Below are positions 26,978 to 37,460 of a stretch of 64,000 nt of DNA, in pieces. The notes below the pieces were generated by a model, which worked only from the letters and a program-made list of their open reading frames with translations, searched no databases and was not told where the DNA came from. A program made the translations under genes and the position numbers. Each line of letters opens with the position of its first letter. Within the stretch, counting starts at the first letter, position 1. Source of the DNA: Phenylobacterium sp. (GTDB lineage: Bacteria; Pseudomonadota; Alphaproteobacteria; Caulobacterales; Caulobacteraceae); assembly GCF_016793225.1 (NCBI RefSeq), contig NZ_JAEUMN010000169.1, positions 1 through 64,000 of the forward strand, read 5' to 3'.

Positions 26978-28207
26978 TCAGGCGGCGTAGCCGCCCACGC
27001 GTTGCACGTTGCAGCGGACCCACAGCGCTTCGAGGACCTCGACGAGCTCGTCCATCATGCGGTCGTCGTGGGCCGGCGACGGGGTGAACCGAAGACGCTC
27101 GGTGCCGCGAGGGACCGTGGGGTAGTTGATCGGCTGCACGTAAACGCCGTGATCCTCGAGCAGGATGTCCGAGATCATCTTGCAGTGGACCGGGTCGCCG
27201 ACCAGCACCGGCACGATGTGGCTGACGCTGGGCATGACCGGAAGCCCGGCCTTGCGGAACTTGGCCTTCAGCGCCGCAGCCCGCTCCTGGTGCGCGACGC
27301 GGACCTCGTCGTGTTCCTTCAGGTAGCGGATCGAGGCCACCGCGCCTGCGGCAAGCGCCGGCGGCAGCGAGGTCGTGAAGATGAAGCCGTCCGCGTAGCT
27401 GCGAATCGCGTCGCAGATCACGGCGTCCGCGGCGATGTAGCCGCCCATGACGCCGAACGCCTTGCCCAGCGTGCCTTCGACGATGTCGATCTCGGCCATC
27501 ACGCCGTCGCGCTCGGCCACGCCGGCGCCGCGCGGGCCGTACATGCCGACCGCGTGCACCTCGTCGAGGTAGGTCATGGCCCCGTACTTCTTCGCGAGCG
27601 CGACCGTGCCCCGCATGTCGGCGATGTCGCCGTCCATGGAGTAGACGCTCTCGAACGCGATGAGCTTCGGCACGGCCGGGTCGGCGGCGGCCAGAAGTTC
27701 CTCGAGGTGCGCCAGGTCGTTGTGCCGGAAGACGACCCGCTGCTCGCGCTTGCCGGCGCGGATGCCGCTGATCATCGAATTGTGGTTCAGCTCGTCGGAG
27801 AAGATGATCAGGCCGGGCAGGATCTTGTAGAGCGTCGACAGCGAGGCTTCGTTGGACACGTAGCCCGACGTGAAGAGCAGCGCCGCCTCCTTCTGGTGAA
27901 GGTCGGCCAGCTCGCGCTCCAGTTCGACGTGGTAGTGGGTGGTGCCCGAGATGTTGCGCGTGCCTCCGGAGCCGGCGCCGGCTTCCTCGATCGCCTTGTG
28001 CATCGCATCGAGCACGATCGGGTTCTGGCCCTGGCCGAGGTAGTCGTTGGAGCACCACACGGTGACTTCGGAGGTCGAGCCGTCGTCGCGGGTCCAGGTC
28101 GCCCGCGGGAAGGCGCCGCGATGCCGCTTGAGATCGGCGAAGACCCGATACCGCCCCTCGGACCGGACGCGCTCAAGCGCCGTCGCAAAAGCCTGCCTGT
28201 AGTCCAT
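26978..28207 (-). CDS. hemA: 5-aminolevulinate synthase
   Basis: First step of the C4 haem pathway: glycine plus succinyl-CoA to ALA, PLP-dependent, typical of alphaproteobacteria. 409 residues from ATG 28207 ([14 protein letters not shown]), which fits the family start. The longer frame from 28300 adds about 31 disordered residues. Active-site features: [51 protein letters not shown] and the PLP lysine in [17 protein letters not shown] supply links it to hemB at 33054 and to the haem-rich proteins further on. Confidence 0.97.
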   Translation of the reverse strand: MDYRQAFATALERVRSEGRYRVFADLKRHRGAFPRATWTRDDGSTSEVTVWCSNDYLGQGQNPIVLDAMHKAIEEAGAGSGGTRNISGTTHYHVELERELADLHQKEAALLFTSGYVSNEASLSTLYKILPGLIIFSDELNHNSMISGIRAGKREQRVVFRHNDLAHLEELLAAADPAVPKLIAFESVYSMDGDIADMRGTVALAKKYGAMTYLDEVHAVGMYGPRGAGVAERDGVMAEIDIVEGTLGKAFGVMGGYIAADAVICDAIRSYADGFIFTTSLPPALAAGAVASIRYLKEHDEVRVAHQERAAALKAKFRKAGLPVMPSVSHIVPVLVGDPVHCKMISDILLEDHGVYVQPINYPTVPRGTERLRFTPSPAHDDRMMDELVEVLEALWVRCNVQRVGGYAA

Positions 28208-28379
28208 CGACTCGATCCCGGCTGCGGGCCCTTGCGAGCGCGCGTTCCCCGGCCCCTCTTCAACGCCTGCCTTTTGGCGCCCTGATTTCAGGTTGTCCAT
28301 TGGTTCGGCTGTCGCACGCGGGCCACGTTTCGTGAACGAGTACCTAGAATTCGTGAACGACGCTCGGCTTTGACGCCGA

Positions 28380-29288
28380 TCAACTCGTCCGCTGCTGCGC
28401 AGGCGGCAGATTGCCGCGCAGCATCTCCAGGATTCCGGAGAAATCCTTCCCGCCGCCGCCCAGCCGGTCGAACAATGCGTAGAGCCCCTCCGCGGCGGCG
28501 CCGAGCGGCGCGGCCGCTCCCGCCTTGGCTGCGGCGTCCTGGGCGAGCTTGAGGTCCTTCAGCATCATCGCCGTGGCGAATCCGCCCTCGTAGCCGCGAT
28601 TCGAAGGGGCGGCGGGCACCGGTCCGGGCCATGGGCAATAGCTGGTCAAGCTCCAGCACTGGCCCGACGACTGCGACGAAATCTCGTGGAACTTCACGGG
28701 GTCCAGGCCCAGCTTCTCGGCGAGCGCGAGGGCCTCGCAGACGCCGATCATCGAAATGCCGAGCACCATGTTGTTGCAGATCTTGGCGGCCTGCCCGGCG
28801 CCGTGATCCCCCGCGCGAATCGTCGCACGCGACATGGGCCGGATCGCGTCCTCGACAGCGGCGAAGTCGGCCTCGTCGCAGCCCACCATGAACGCCAGCG
28901 TGCCCGCATCGGCCGCCGCCACGCCGCCCGAGACCGGCGCGTCGGCGAAGCGGAAGCCGGCGGCCTTCGCCTGGGCGGCCACGGCGCGCGCGCTGTCGAC
29001 GTCGATGGTCGAGCAGTCGATCAGGAGGGCCGTCGGCGGCGCATTCGGCAGGATGTGCTCGGCGTAGACGCTGCGCACGTGCGGCCCGGCGGGCAGCATG
29101 GTGATCACGACCTCGGCGGCGCTGACCGCGTCGGCGATGGAACCGGCCCTGCGGCAGCCGGCGCCTGCAGCCCTCTCCACGGCGGCAGGCGACAGGTCGA
29201 AGGCCATGACCTCGCGCCCCGACTTCGCCTGGTTTGCGGCCATCCCGCCGCCCATGTTGCCCAGGCCGATGAACGCAACGCGGGTCAT
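28380..29288 (-). CDS. mmsB: 3-hydroxyisobutyrate dehydrogenase
   Basis: 302 residues. NAD-dependent oxidation of 3-hydroxyisobutyrate in valine breakdown. The N-terminal Rossmann motif [13 protein letters not shown], the substrate loop [21 protein letters not shown] and the catalytic lysine helix [18 protein letters not shown] are present. It belongs with the hydrolase and acyl-CoA dehydrogenase upstream, though a methyltransferase-like gene is placed between. Confidence 0.93.
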   Translation of the reverse strand: MTRVAFIGLGNMGGGMAANQAKSGREVMAFDLSPAAVERAAGAGCRRAGSIADAVSAAEVVITMLPAGPHVRSVYAEHILPNAPPTALLIDCSTIDVDSARAVAAQAKAAGFRFADAPVSGGVAAADAGTLAFMVGCDEADFAAVEDAIRPMSRATIRAGDHGAGQAAKICNNMVLGISMIGVCEALALAEKLGLDPVKFHEISSQSSGQCWSLTSYCPWPGPVPAAPSNRGYEGGFATAMMLKDLKLAQDAAAKAGAAAPLGAAAEGLYALFDRLGGGGKDFSGILEMLRGNLPPAQQRTS

Positions 29289-29310
29289 GACTACCTCTTC
29301 GATCTCGTGA

Positions 29311-30066
29311 CTATCTGGGCTTGCGGAACTTGTAGATGAACTGGTCGGTGCGGCCCCGGATGGCGGGGTCGAACACCGCCTTCGCGTGGTCGTCGGCGGG
29401 ATTGCGCAGCAGCGTGCTCTCGCCCTCGAACTTGAAGCCCGCGGCCTCCACTTCCTTGCGCACCAGCGCCGGGTCGATGCGATGCAGCCGGTCCTGCGGA
29501 TCCGGGGGCGTGCCCGCGGCGGCGGCGTGGTCCAGCACGACGAAGACGCCGCCCGGCTTCAGGGCGTCGAAGATGGCCTTGGTCGCCTTGCGCCCGTTCT
29601 CGGGGTTGCGGACGTAGACGTCGTGGTAGTTCTGCGACGTCCAGACCAGATCGACCGGCGCCGGCAGCTTCATCTCGACGAGCGGAACCTGCACGACCTC
29701 GATGTTGCCGTAGGCCGGGTCGGCCGCCACAGCGCGGATCGGCGGCGGGTTCGCCGGAGGGGCCGCGCCCGCCGGCGGTGCGTTGATCACGGCATAGACC
29801 TTCCCCTTGGGCCCGACGGCCTTGGCGAAGATCCGCGTGAAGTATCCGCCGCCCGGGATGAAATCCGCCACCGCCTGGCCCGGCCTGACCCCCGCGAACT
29901 CCAGCATCTCAGCCGGCTTGCGGTCGGCGTCGCGCTTCGTGTCGGCTTCCGGTCGGGACTTGTCGGCCACCGCGGCGAGCTGGTTCGCGGTGGGCGCAGC
30001 GCTTGCGGACGCTGACGAGGACAGCGATGCGGCGGCGCATGCGGCCAGCAACAGGATCGGCTTCAT
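29311..30066 (-). CDS. Class I SAM-methyltransferase-like protein with signal peptide
   Basis: 251 residues from ATG 30066, with a good GGAGG ribosome site. A signal peptide (MKPILLLAACAAASL then an Ala/Ser-rich stretch) suggests export, unusual for an enzyme needing SAM. The fold is a class I methyltransferase: VRPGQAVADFIPGGGYFTRIFAKAVGPKGKV-like motif I, then LVWTSQNYHDVYV and ALKPGGVFVVLDH. Homologues are annotated as methyltransferases without known substrate. It may be non-catalytic. It lies within the valine catabolism gene group on the same strand. Confidence 0.82.
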   Translation of the reverse strand: MKPILLLAACAAASLSSSASASAAPTANQLAAVADKSRPEADTKRDADRKPAEMLEFAGVRPGQAVADFIPGGGYFTRIFAKAVGPKGKVYAVINAPPAGAAPPANPPPIRAVAADPAYGNIEVVQVPLVEMKLPAPVDLVWTSQNYHDVYVRNPENGRKATKAIFDALKPGGVFVVLDHAAAAGTPPDPQDRLHRIDPALVRKEVEAAGFKFEGESTLLRNPADDHAKAVFDPAIRGRTDQFIYKFRKPR

Positions 30067-30103
30067 GGGGTTCCTCCCGCCGGCCAGCACCGGCCGGTCG
30101 CGG

Positions 30104-31156
30104 TCACGTTAGAGGCGACCACTCCTCGTTGGAAGGCAGCGGGGCGAAGATGGCGTCCAGCGTCGCCTCGCTCACGTCGTGCGGACGCGGTTCGCTCCAC
30201 GTCGGCGCATTGTCCTTCTCCACGATCACGGCGCGCACGCCCTCGATGAAATCGTGCCGCTGCACGACCCGCGCGCCGATGCGGTACTCCATCGCCATGT
30301 TCTCGGCGAAGTCCTTCGCCCGGGCCCCCAGCTGCAGCTGGCGGAACGCGACCTTCATGGTCTGGGGCGACTTGGTGGCCATGACCTTTAGCTGCTCGCG
30401 GGCCCAGTCCGTGTCGGCCGCTTCAAGCGCCGCGACGATGGCCTCGACGCTGTCGCCCGAGAACAGGCGCGCGATCTCGTCCTGATGCTGGGCGATCGGA
30501 GGCCGTCCGGAGTCCCCCTCGAACTCGGTGAGCAGCGTCTCGATGCGCGTCGGCTCGGCGAGGATCGCAGCCTTGAGGTCGGCGACCTTCCCGCTCTCCA
30601 CGAAGTCCGTCGCCAGGCCCAGGAGCTCGCAGTCCGCCGCCTTGATCCGCGCGCCCGTCAGGGCCAGCCACAGGCCGATGTGGTCGGGCATCCGGCTCAG
30701 GTACCAACCGCCGCCGACGTCGGGGAACAGGCCGATCCCGGTCTCCGGCATCGCGAACGTCGTCCGCTCGGTCGCCACCCGGTAACGGCAGGGGCGCGAG
30801 AGGCCCACGCCGCCGCCCATGGTCACGCCGTCCATGATCGCCGCGGTGGGCTTGGGATAGTGGAAGAGAAGGTGGTTGAGCCGGTACTCGACGAAGAAGA
30901 ACTCGCGGGCCAGCCGTCCATCACCCGCGCCGCTCTCCGCCAGCATGCGGATGTCGCCGCCGGCGCAGAAGCCGCGCTCGCCCGAGTGGTCGAACAGCAC
31001 CAGGTCCACCGCCGGATCGTCCCGCCACGCCACCAGCGCGTCGGTCATCAGCCGGCACATGTTGGTGGTGAGCGCGTGCAGCGCCTGCGGCCGGTTCAGC
31101 GTGATCCGCCCCACGCGCCCCTCGACCCGACAGAGGACTTCCTGCGCTTCGCTCAT
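30104..31156 (-). CDS. 3-hydroxyisobutyryl-CoA hydrolase (enoyl-CoA hydratase/isomerase family)
   Basis: 350 residues. The crotonase fold with [14 protein letters not shown] and [11 protein letters not shown] oxyanion-hole loops, plus [19 protein letters not shown], and a long C-terminal part matching the HIBCH type rather than short hydratases. It would release 3-hydroxyisobutyrate from its CoA ester for the dehydrogenase at 28380. The start overlaps the acyl-CoA dehydrogenase stop by 4 bases. Confidence 0.9.
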   Translation of the reverse strand: MSEAQEVLCRVEGRVGRITLNRPQALHALTTNMCRLMTDALVAWRDDPAVDLVLFDHSGERGFCAGGDIRMLAESGAGDGRLAREFFFVEYRLNHLLFHYPKPTAAIMDGVTMGGGVGLSRPCRYRVATERTTFAMPETGIGLFPDVGGGWYLSRMPDHIGLWLALTGARIKAADCELLGLATDFVESGKVADLKAAILAEPTRIETLLTEFEGDSGRPPIAQHQDEIARLFSGDSVEAIVAALEAADTDWAREQLKVMATKSPQTMKVAFRQLQLGARAKDFAENMAMEYRIGARVVQRHDFIEGVRAVIVEKDNAPTWSEPRPHDVSEATLDAIFAPLPSNEEWSPLT

Positions 31157-32292
31157 GACCGGAACAGCTCCCTGGCGGTGATGACCCGCATGATCTCGTT
31201 GGTGCCTTCGAGGATCTGGTGGACCCGCAGGTCGCGGACGATCCGCTCCAGCGGATAGTCGCGCAGATAGCCGTAGCCGCCGTGAAGCTGCAGGGCCTGG
31301 TTGGCGACCTCGAATCCGGCGTCGGTGGCGAAGCGCTTGGCCATGGCGCAGTAGCGCGTCGCGGCGGGATCCCTGTTGTCCAGCGCGTGGGCGGCCCGGC
31401 GCACCATCAGGCGCGCGGCGTCCAGCTCGGTGGCCATGTCCGCGAAGCGCCACTGGAGCCCCTGGAACTCCCTCAGCGGCTGACCGAACTGCCGGCGCGT
31501 CTCGAGGTACGCCTTGGCGGTGTCGAGGGCCAAGCCCGCGCCGCCCAGCGAACACGAGGCGATGTTGATGCGTCCGCCGTCGAGGCCCGCCATGGCGATC
31601 TTGAACCCCGATCCCTCTTCGCCGACGCGGTTCGCCACCGGCACGCGGCAGTCGTCGAAGTTCACCTGGGCCGTCGGCTGGGCGTTCCAGCCCATCTTGC
31701 GCTCCTGGGCGCCGAACGAGAGTCCCGGCGTCCCCTTCTCCACCACAAGCGTCGAGACGCCCTTGGCGCCCGGCCCCCCGGTTCGGACCATCACCACATA
31801 GACGTCCGAGCTCCCGGCGCCCGAGATGAAGGCCTTGGAGCCGTTGACCACATAGTGATCCCCGTCGCGCACGGCCGTCGTCGTCAACGCGGCCGCGTCC
31901 GAGCCGGAGCCGGGCTCGGTCAGGCAGTAGGAGGCGATAAGCTCCATGGTCGTCAGCTTCGGCAGGAAGCGGCGCCGCAGGTCCTCGTCGCCGAACCGGT
32001 CGATCATCCACGAGGCCATGTTGTGGATCGAGATGAAGGCGGCCGTGGTCACGTCGCCGTAGCTCAACTGCTCGAAGACGATCGAGGCGTCGAGCCGGGA
32101 CAGAGCCGATCCGCCCACGTCCTCGCGGACATAGAGGCCGGCGAAGCCGAGCTCCGCCGCCTTGCGCATCACCTCGACGGGGAAGGTCTTCTCTTCGTCC
32201 CAGCGGGCGGAATTGGGCGCGAGTTCGGCGAGGGCGAAGGCGCGGGCGGCGTCCTCGATCGCGCGCTGGTCTTCGGTCAGGTCGAAATCCAT
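31153..32292 (-). CDS. Acyl-CoA dehydrogenase (probably isobutyryl-CoA dehydrogenase)
   Basis: 379 residues from ATG 32292 ([20 protein letters not shown]). FAD-dependent alpha,beta-desaturation of an acyl-CoA. Conserved blocks include [36 protein letters not shown] and the C-terminal [21 protein letters not shown], then ILEGTNEIM. With the hydrolase and 3-hydroxyisobutyrate dehydrogenase it makes three steps of valine degradation. The substrate is inferred from the neighbours. Confidence 0.92.
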   Translation of the reverse strand: MDFDLTEDQRAIEDAARAFALAELAPNSARWDEEKTFPVEVMRKAAELGFAGLYVREDVGGSALSRLDASIVFEQLSYGDVTTAAFISIHNMASWMIDRFGDEDLRRRFLPKLTTMELIASYCLTEPGSGSDAAALTTTAVRDGDHYVVNGSKAFISGAGSSDVYVVMVRTGGPGAKGVSTLVVEKGTPGLSFGAQERKMGWNAQPTAQVNFDDCRVPVANRVGEEGSGFKIAMAGLDGGRINIASCSLGGAGLALDTAKAYLETRRQFGQPLREFQGLQWRFADMATELDAARLMVRRAAHALDNRDPAATRYCAMAKRFATDAGFEVANQALQLHGGYGYLRDYPLERIVRDLRVHQILEGTNEIMRVITARELFRS

Positions 32293-32384
32293 GGGCGCGG
32301 TTGAGCGCGGCGCGCTCGGGCTGTCAATCGGCGCCATATCGGCGACGCTATTGCGAGCTTGGCTGCGTCGACGGGAGGGCGCGT

Positions 32385-32984
32385 ATGCACGTGGTGGAGA
32401 GCGCGCTGGAGCTGCGTGGGCTCGCCCGCCGTCGCGGCCGGTTGCTCCTGACCCTCATCCTCTCGCTCGCCCTCCACGGCGGCGTGCTCGGCTGGTTCGC
32501 GCTTCGCCAGGACAGCGCGACGCCACCCTCCGAGACGCCGGCTATCGAGGTGCAGCTGGTCGAAGCCCCGCGGCAAGCCCGCGCGGACCCGACCGCATCG
32601 TTGTCCCGCCGCGCCGATCCTGCGCGCACGACGCCCGACGCCACGGACCCGCAACCCCGCTACGCCGCGCCGCCGACCCACGGCGCAGGCGGTGAGCAGG
32701 GCGGCGTCGACCTGTACGGCCCCGTGTTCGCTGACGGACGCTGGCCGCGACCACGCCTCGTGCTGCGGCGCTGCGATCCACTGAAGGATCCCGACCTCAG
32801 TTCCCCCGAATGCCGGCGCGAGCGTGAGATCGACGCCGCCGTGACCCGCAACGCCGACCCCGCCAACGGCGCCGGCGACTTCGCCCGGGAGGCGCGGCAC
32901 AACGAGGCCCTTCGCCGCTACCGGGAAGCGCCGGGGGCTGCGGGCTTTCCGGGAGTCCGCTGCCACATCCTGCATCGGTGCTAG
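32385..32984 (+). CDS. Membrane-anchored Pro-rich protein, TonB/TolA-like N-terminus
   Basis: 199 residues from ATG 32385 with a strong GGGAGGG site upstream. One helix at about 20-40 ([21 protein letters not shown]) is followed by a Pro/Ala/Arg-rich linker. The IEVQLVEAP stretch resembles the start of TonB/TolA-type energy transducers. The C-terminal part has three cysteines ([23 protein letters not shown]) and no recognisable TonB C-terminal domain. It is probably periplasm-facing. Function is unknown. Confidence 0.7.
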   Translation: MHVVESALELRGLARRRGRLLLTLILSLALHGGVLGWFALRQDSATPPSETPAIEVQLVEAPRQARADPTASLSRRADPARTTPDATDPQPRYAAPPTHGAGGEQGGVDLYGPVFADGRWPRPRLVLRRCDPLKDPDLSSPECRREREIDAAVTRNADPANGAGDFAREARHNEALRRYREAPGAAGFPGVRCHILHRC

Positions 32985-33053
32985 CCGCCGGCTCGGTCGC
33001 CCGCCGCGTCGCGGGGGTTGCGTCGATCGTGAAGCGGGTTCAAACGCCCGCGC

Positions 33054-34070
33054 ATGACCAAGGCTCGCCTCGCCGCCTATCCCGCCCTGCGCATGCGGCG
33101 GCTTCGACAGTCGGACTGGATCCGCCGGCTCGTCCGCGAGACGGTGCTCACCCCGGCCGACCTCATCTGGTCGATGGTGGTGCACGAGGGCGAGGGCCAG
33201 GTCCCGGTGGGCTCCATGCCCGGCGTCGCCCGCCTGTCCGTGAAGGACGCGGCCGCCGCGGCCCGGGAGGCGAAGGCGCTGGGCATCCCGGCGATCGCCG
33301 TCTTTCCGCACATCGACGGCGCCAAGAAGGACGCGAGCGGCAGGCTCGCCGCCGACCCCGACGGCCTCGTGTGTCGCGCCGTGAAGGCCATGAAGGACGC
33401 CGCGCCCGAGGTCGGGATCATGTGCGACGTCGCGCTGGACCCCTTCACCGACCATGGCCATGACGGGCTCCTTCAGGACGGCCGGATCGTCAACGACGCC
33501 ACGGTCGAGGCGCTGGTCGCGCAGGGCCTGGTCCAGGCGCAGGCCGGCTGCGACATCCTTGCGCCCAGCGACATGATGGACGGCCGCGTCGGCGCGCTGC
33601 GCACCGCCCTCGAGGCCGAGGGCCTGCAGGACGTGATGATCATGTCCTACGCCGCGAAGTACGCGTCGGCCTTCTACGGGCCGTACCGGGAGGCCATCGG
33701 CTCGGGCAAGCTCGGCACGGGTTCGGTCGAGAACCCCGGCGACAAGAAGACCTACCAGATGGACTCCGCCAACCACGCCGAGGCGCTGCGCGAGGTGGCG
33801 CTCGACATCGCCGAGGGGGCCGACATGGTGATGGTCAAGCCGGGGATGCCCTACCTCGACATCGTCCGGCAGGTGGTGGACGCCTTCTCACTGCCGACCT
33901 TCGCCTTCCAGGTCTCGGGCGAGTACGCCATGATCATGGCCGCGGCCCGGAACGGCTGGCTCGACGAGGAGCGCTCGATCCTCGAAAGCCTCGGCGCCTT
34001 CAAGCGCGCGGGCGCCGCCGGGGTCATCACCTACTTCGCCCCGCGGGCGGCGCGGCTGCTGGGGGCCTGA
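33054..34070 (+). CDS. hemB: Delta-aminolevulinic acid dehydratase (porphobilinogen synthase)
   Basis: Joins two ALA molecules to porphobilinogen, the second step after hemA. 338 residues. Motifs: AVFPHIDGAKKD, GIMCDVALDPFTDHGHDG, VAQGLVQAQAGCDILAPSDMMDGRV-like metal/Schiff-base region, SYAAKYASAFYGPYRE with the active lysine, and MVMVKPGMPYLDIV with the second lysine. The Asp-type metal site points to a magnesium-using enzyme rather than the three-cysteine zinc type. Confidence 0.97.
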   Translation: MTKARLAAYPALRMRRLRQSDWIRRLVRETVLTPADLIWSMVVHEGEGQVPVGSMPGVARLSVKDAAAAAREAKALGIPAIAVFPHIDGAKKDASGRLAADPDGLVCRAVKAMKDAAPEVGIMCDVALDPFTDHGHDGLLQDGRIVNDATVEALVAQGLVQAQAGCDILAPSDMMDGRVGALRTALEAEGLQDVMIMSYAAKYASAFYGPYREAIGSGKLGTGSVENPGDKKTYQMDSANHAEALREVALDIAEGADMVMVKPGMPYLDIVRQVVDAFSLPTFAFQVSGEYAMIMAAARNGWLDEERSILESLGAFKRAGAAGVITYFAPRAARLLGA

Positions 34071-34072
34071 AC

Positions 34073-34936
34073 TCAGGGCCAGCCCGCCCGACCCGCATCG
34101 ACCTCGGCCGCGATCACCTTGCCGGTGCGCCCGGCCGCGCCGCCGCCGAGCCCCGCCGCCGTCAGCATGAAGAGCGTGCGTCCCGCCTCGCCCCCCAGCA
34201 TGCAGGCGTAGCAGGGCTGCCCCGTCTCGATCACCTCCAGAACCTTGCCGCCTTCCGCCACGCGGACGCACTCTGGCGCGCTGGGATTGGCGACCCAGAC
34301 GGCCCCCTCGTCGTCGAGGCAGATGCCGTCCGGGACCCGGGCGCCGAGCTCGGCCCAGACGCGGCGGTTCGACAGCCCGCCGTCCGGAGCGACGTCGAAG
34401 GCCGTGAGGACGCGGCCGAAGCTCTCCCCCAGGATGAGCGTCCTGCCGTCCGGCGTGATGACCGTCCCGTTCGGAAAGGCCAGGTCGTCGGCCACGACGC
34501 GCGCCCGTCCATCCGGCGACACATAGGCGAGCTTCGCCTTGACCATGCCGGCGGCCACGCCGCCCTTGGCCATCGCGGCGTCCAGATCGAAGCCGAAGTT
34601 GCCCACGTAGGCCCCGCCCTGCGCGTCCACCACCATGTCGTTGCAGTGGAAGGTGGCGATGTGGCCGAGGTCGGCGTGCACCGAGATCCGGCCGTCGGGC
34701 GTGCGACGCAGAAGCTGGCGGCGCGTCATCGAGACGATCAGCATGGAGCCGTCCGGCTGCCAGCCCAGTCCCGACGGCTGGTCGTCGATGGTGAACTCCG
34801 TCCGCAGGTCCCCCGCGGGCGACACGGATTTCACCGCGTGATCGTAGAAGTCGCTGAACCAGAGGCGGCCGTCCCGCCAGCGAGGCCCCTCCCCGAACTG
34901 AAGCCCGGCGGCCACCTCCCGCGTCGTCCGTCCCAT
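34073..34936 (-). CDS. SMP-30/gluconolactonase-family protein
   Basis: 287 residues of the six-bladed SMP-30/lactonase propeller. Visible marks are GLQFGEGPRWRDGRLWFSDFY with the metal Glu, HCNDMVVDAQGGAYVGNFGFD with the metal Asn, AFPNGTVITPDGRTLILGES and VPDGICLDDEGAVWVANP with the metal Asp. Members hydrolyse sugar lactones or related esters. Convergent with hemB at 2 bases spacing. Substrate is unknown. Confidence 0.9.
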   Translation of the reverse strand: MGRTTREVAAGLQFGEGPRWRDGRLWFSDFYDHAVKSVSPAGDLRTEFTIDDQPSGLGWQPDGSMLIVSMTRRQLLRRTPDGRISVHADLGHIATFHCNDMVVDAQGGAYVGNFGFDLDAAMAKGGVAAGMVKAKLAYVSPDGRARVVADDLAFPNGTVITPDGRTLILGESFGRVLTAFDVAPDGGLSNRRVWAELGARVPDGICLDDEGAVWVANPSAPECVRVAEGGKVLEVIETGQPCYACMLGGEAGRTLFMLTAAGLGGGAAGRTGKVIAAEVDAGRAGWP

Positions 34937-34998
34937 CTGCGTCTCCCCGAGCGTGCGGCGCCCATGATCGGCCGTGCGACCCGGGCTGTCACCCGCGA

Positions 34999-35871
34999 TC
35001 AGCCCGGCCCGGGAAGCCACTCGCCCAGGATGGCGTTGACCTTCTCCGGCGCCTCCTGCTGCACCCAGTGGGAGACCTTGGGCAGGCGGCGAATGGTGAG
35101 GTCGCGCACGAACTCGTCCGTGCCGTCGAGGAGCTCGACGCCCAGCGCGGCGTCCTCCTCGCCCCAGACGATAAGCGTCGGCGTCTCGATCCGCGGCCAG
35201 GGGCCGCGCATCTTGCCCCCCAGCTGGAAGGCCGCGCGGTACCAGTTGATCATGCCGCGGATGGCTCCGGGCCGCTGGGCGTCGCGCGCATAGCGGTCGA
35301 GGACGTCGTCGCCGAAGTTGGACTTGTCGACCGCCATGCCGTGGAACGCGCGGCGGATGGCGCGGGCGTCGCTCGCGGTCATCATCGCCTCGGGCAGGCC
35401 CGGGATCTGAAAGAAGAACATGTACCAGGAGCGGCCCAGCTGGCGCAGGTTGCCCTTCGACAGGTGCCGCGCCATCACGCCGGGGTGCGGGACGTTCATG
35501 ATCACCAGGCGCTCCAGCGGACGCGGCGCGTGGGTCGCGAACGTCCAGGCCAGCCCCGCCCCCCAGTCGTGGCCGATGAGCGTGACCTTCCGCGCCCCGC
35601 TGGCGTCGATGAGCGCGGCGACGTCCTCCATCAGCCGGTCGATGAGATAGGCCTTCACCTCCGCGGGCTTCGGCTCGGTCTCGCCGTATCCGCGCAGGTC
35701 CGGCGCCCAGGCGCGGTAGCCCATGCTGGCCAGGAACGGCAGCTGGAAGCGCCAGGAGAACCGGCTCTCCGGGAAGCCGTGCAGGCAGAGCGCGAGATGA
35801 TCGCCCTCCCCCGCCTCGTCGACGGCGAAGCGGAAGCCATTGGCCTCCACGGTGCGGGTCGTGATCGTCAT
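34999..35871 (-). CDS. Alpha/beta hydrolase, epoxide-hydrolase type
   Basis: 290 residues. The oxyanion motif LCLHGFPESRFSWRFQLP and nucleophile elbow LIGHDWGAGLAW put an Asp, not Ser, at the nucleophile. That is the pattern of soluble epoxide hydrolases and haloalkane dehalogenases. The general base His lies in KVSHWVQQEAPEKV near the end. Epoxide hydrolase is the more likely activity; substrate is unknown. Confidence 0.9.
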   Translation of the reverse strand: MTITTRTVEANGFRFAVDEAGEGDHLALCLHGFPESRFSWRFQLPFLASMGYRAWAPDLRGYGETEPKPAEVKAYLIDRLMEDVAALIDASGARKVTLIGHDWGAGLAWTFATHAPRPLERLVIMNVPHPGVMARHLSKGNLRQLGRSWYMFFFQIPGLPEAMMTASDARAIRRAFHGMAVDKSNFGDDVLDRYARDAQRPGAIRGMINWYRAAFQLGGKMRGPWPRIETPTLIVWGEEDAALGVELLDGTDEFVRDLTIRRLPKVSHWVQQEAPEKVNAILGEWLPGPG

Positions 35872-35878
35872 GTGGCCC

Positions 35879-36388
35879 TCAGGGACATGTGAAATGCGCG
35901 CTCTCCCGGTCCATCCCGGGAAGCTGGATGACGCCCCGGTAGGTGAAGCCCACCTTCCGGAGCACCGCCATGGAGGCGAAGTTCTCGAGCGTGGTTATCG
36001 CCGCCAGCGCCGGGATGCCGAGCGGCCCCTGCGCATGGGCCAGCACCGCGGCCGCGGCCTCCTGGGCGTAGCCCTGGCCCCACACCCGCTCGATGAAGGC
36101 GTACCCGACGTCGGGAACATCCAGCCCCTCGCGCCGCACGAGGCCGGCCATGCCCACGGGCGCGCCGTCGCGCTTCTGGACCGCCACCCACATGCCGAAG
36201 CCGTGCTCGCGGTAGCTCGCGCGCATGCGGTCTTCGATGAAGCGCGCCGCGTCCGCCACGTTCCGCACGCCCCGGTCGCCGATGTTTTCCAGGAAGCCCG
36301 GGGAATTCAGGAGATCGACCAGGAACGGCGCGTCGTCGTCCTCGACGTCGCGCAGGACCAGCCGCTCGGTTTCAAGAACCACCGCCAC
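35879..36388 (-). CDS. GNAT-family N-acetyltransferase (RimJ-like)
   Basis: 169 residues. The opening VVLETERLVLRDVEDDDAPFLVDLLNSP and the acetyl-CoA motif GYAFIERVWGQGYAQEAAAAVLAHAQ are typical of the RimJ/RimL branch of GNAT enzymes. The ending VLRKVGFTYRGVIQLPG also fits. Acceptor is unknown. It lies 7 bases before the epoxide-hydrolase gene on the same strand. Confidence 0.9.
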   Translation of the reverse strand: MAVVLETERLVLRDVEDDDAPFLVDLLNSPGFLENIGDRGVRNVADAARFIEDRMRASYREHGFGMWVAVQKRDGAPVGMAGLVRREGLDVPDVGYAFIERVWGQGYAQEAAAAVLAHAQGPLGIPALAAITTLENFASMAVLRKVGFTYRGVIQLPGMDRESAHFTCP

Positions 36389-36470
36389 GCCGCAACTCCC
36401 CCTCGTGCAACACCATCTTAACGCGGCTCGCGCAGTTTGCCCGGCGAAACACAGTTAAGGCGGGTGAACC

Positions 36471-37379
36471 ATGGCGGTGGGCGGCGACCAGCCGATCATC
36501 CTCAAGCGGATCAAGAAGGGTGGCGGCGACGGGCACCACGGCGGCGCCTGGAAGGTGGCCTACGCCGACTTCGTGACCGCGATGATGGCGTTCTTCCTGC
36601 TGATGTGGCTGATCAACACCACCTCGCCCGAGCAGAAGCGCGGCATCGCCGACTACTTCGCCCCCGCCAGCGTGTCGCAGACCAGCTCGGGCGCCGGCGG
36701 CATCCTGGGCGGCGCGGCGCTGGCCAACGACGGCTCCAAGGCCTCCGGCTCGTCGGACGTGATCGAGGAGTTGGCGCCGTCCTCCCGCAATCCGAACGAC
36801 GGCGACTCGAAGGAAGGCGGCAAGCCGATGACCGCCGAGGAGGCCGCCGCGGCCGAGCAGGCGGCCGCCCAGGCGGCCCGGGAGGACGCGGCGTTCGCCT
36901 CTGCCGCCCAGTCCCTGCGGCAGGCGATGCAGTCGATGCCCGAACTGGCCGAGCTTTCGAAGAACATCATCATCGACGAGACGCCCGAGGGCCTGCGCAT
37001 CCAGCTCATCGACCAGGAAGGCCGGTCGATGTTCAACCAGGGCTCCACCCAGCCGAACGACCGGGCCAAGCTCCTGTTGCGGGCGGTTTCCAAGGTGATC
37101 AACCAGCTTCCGAACAGGATCTCGATCTACGGCCACACCTCGGCGAGCGCCAACGGCGCCAAGCCGGAATCGGACTGGTCGCTCTCGTCGGCCCGGGCCG
37201 ACAGCTCCCGCAAGGTGCTGCAAGGCGCCGGCGTCGACCCCGACCGCGTCTACCAGGTGTCGGGCAAGGCCGGGTCCGAACCGCTTTATCCCGACGATCC
37301 GATGCTGCCCGGCAACCGCCGCATCGCCATCGTGTTGCTGCGTGAGGCGCCGGTGCTGCCTCCGGAACCGGGACTCTAG
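36471..37379 (+). CDS. motB: Flagellar motor protein MotB
   Basis: Stator subunit that anchors the motor to peptidoglycan and carries the proton-binding Asp. 302 residues. The single helix YADFVTAMMAFFLLMWLIN has that aspartate at D33. A long Ala-rich linker follows, and the C-terminus is an OmpA-like domain (ISIYGHTSASANGAKPE with LSSARADSSRKVL). motA is not in the window, so the stator genes are not adjacent here. Confidence 0.95.
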   Translation: MAVGGDQPIILKRIKKGGGDGHHGGAWKVAYADFVTAMMAFFLLMWLINTTSPEQKRGIADYFAPASVSQTSSGAGGILGGAALANDGSKASGSSDVIEELAPSSRNPNDGDSKEGGKPMTAEEAAAAEQAAAQAAREDAAFASAAQSLRQAMQSMPELAELSKNIIIDETPEGLRIQLIDQEGRSMFNQGSTQPNDRAKLLLRAVSKVINQLPNRISIYGHTSASANGAKPESDWSLSSARADSSRKVLQGAGVDPDRVYQVSGKAGSEPLYPDDPMLPGNRRIAIVLLREAPVLPPEPGL

Positions 37380-37460
37380 CGTAGTCCTTGCGTGGAGGCC
37401 GCGCATGACGCCTAATCTCGGGCGAAAGGCGCTCGACGCGAAAAGGGCGACCGCGGATCC

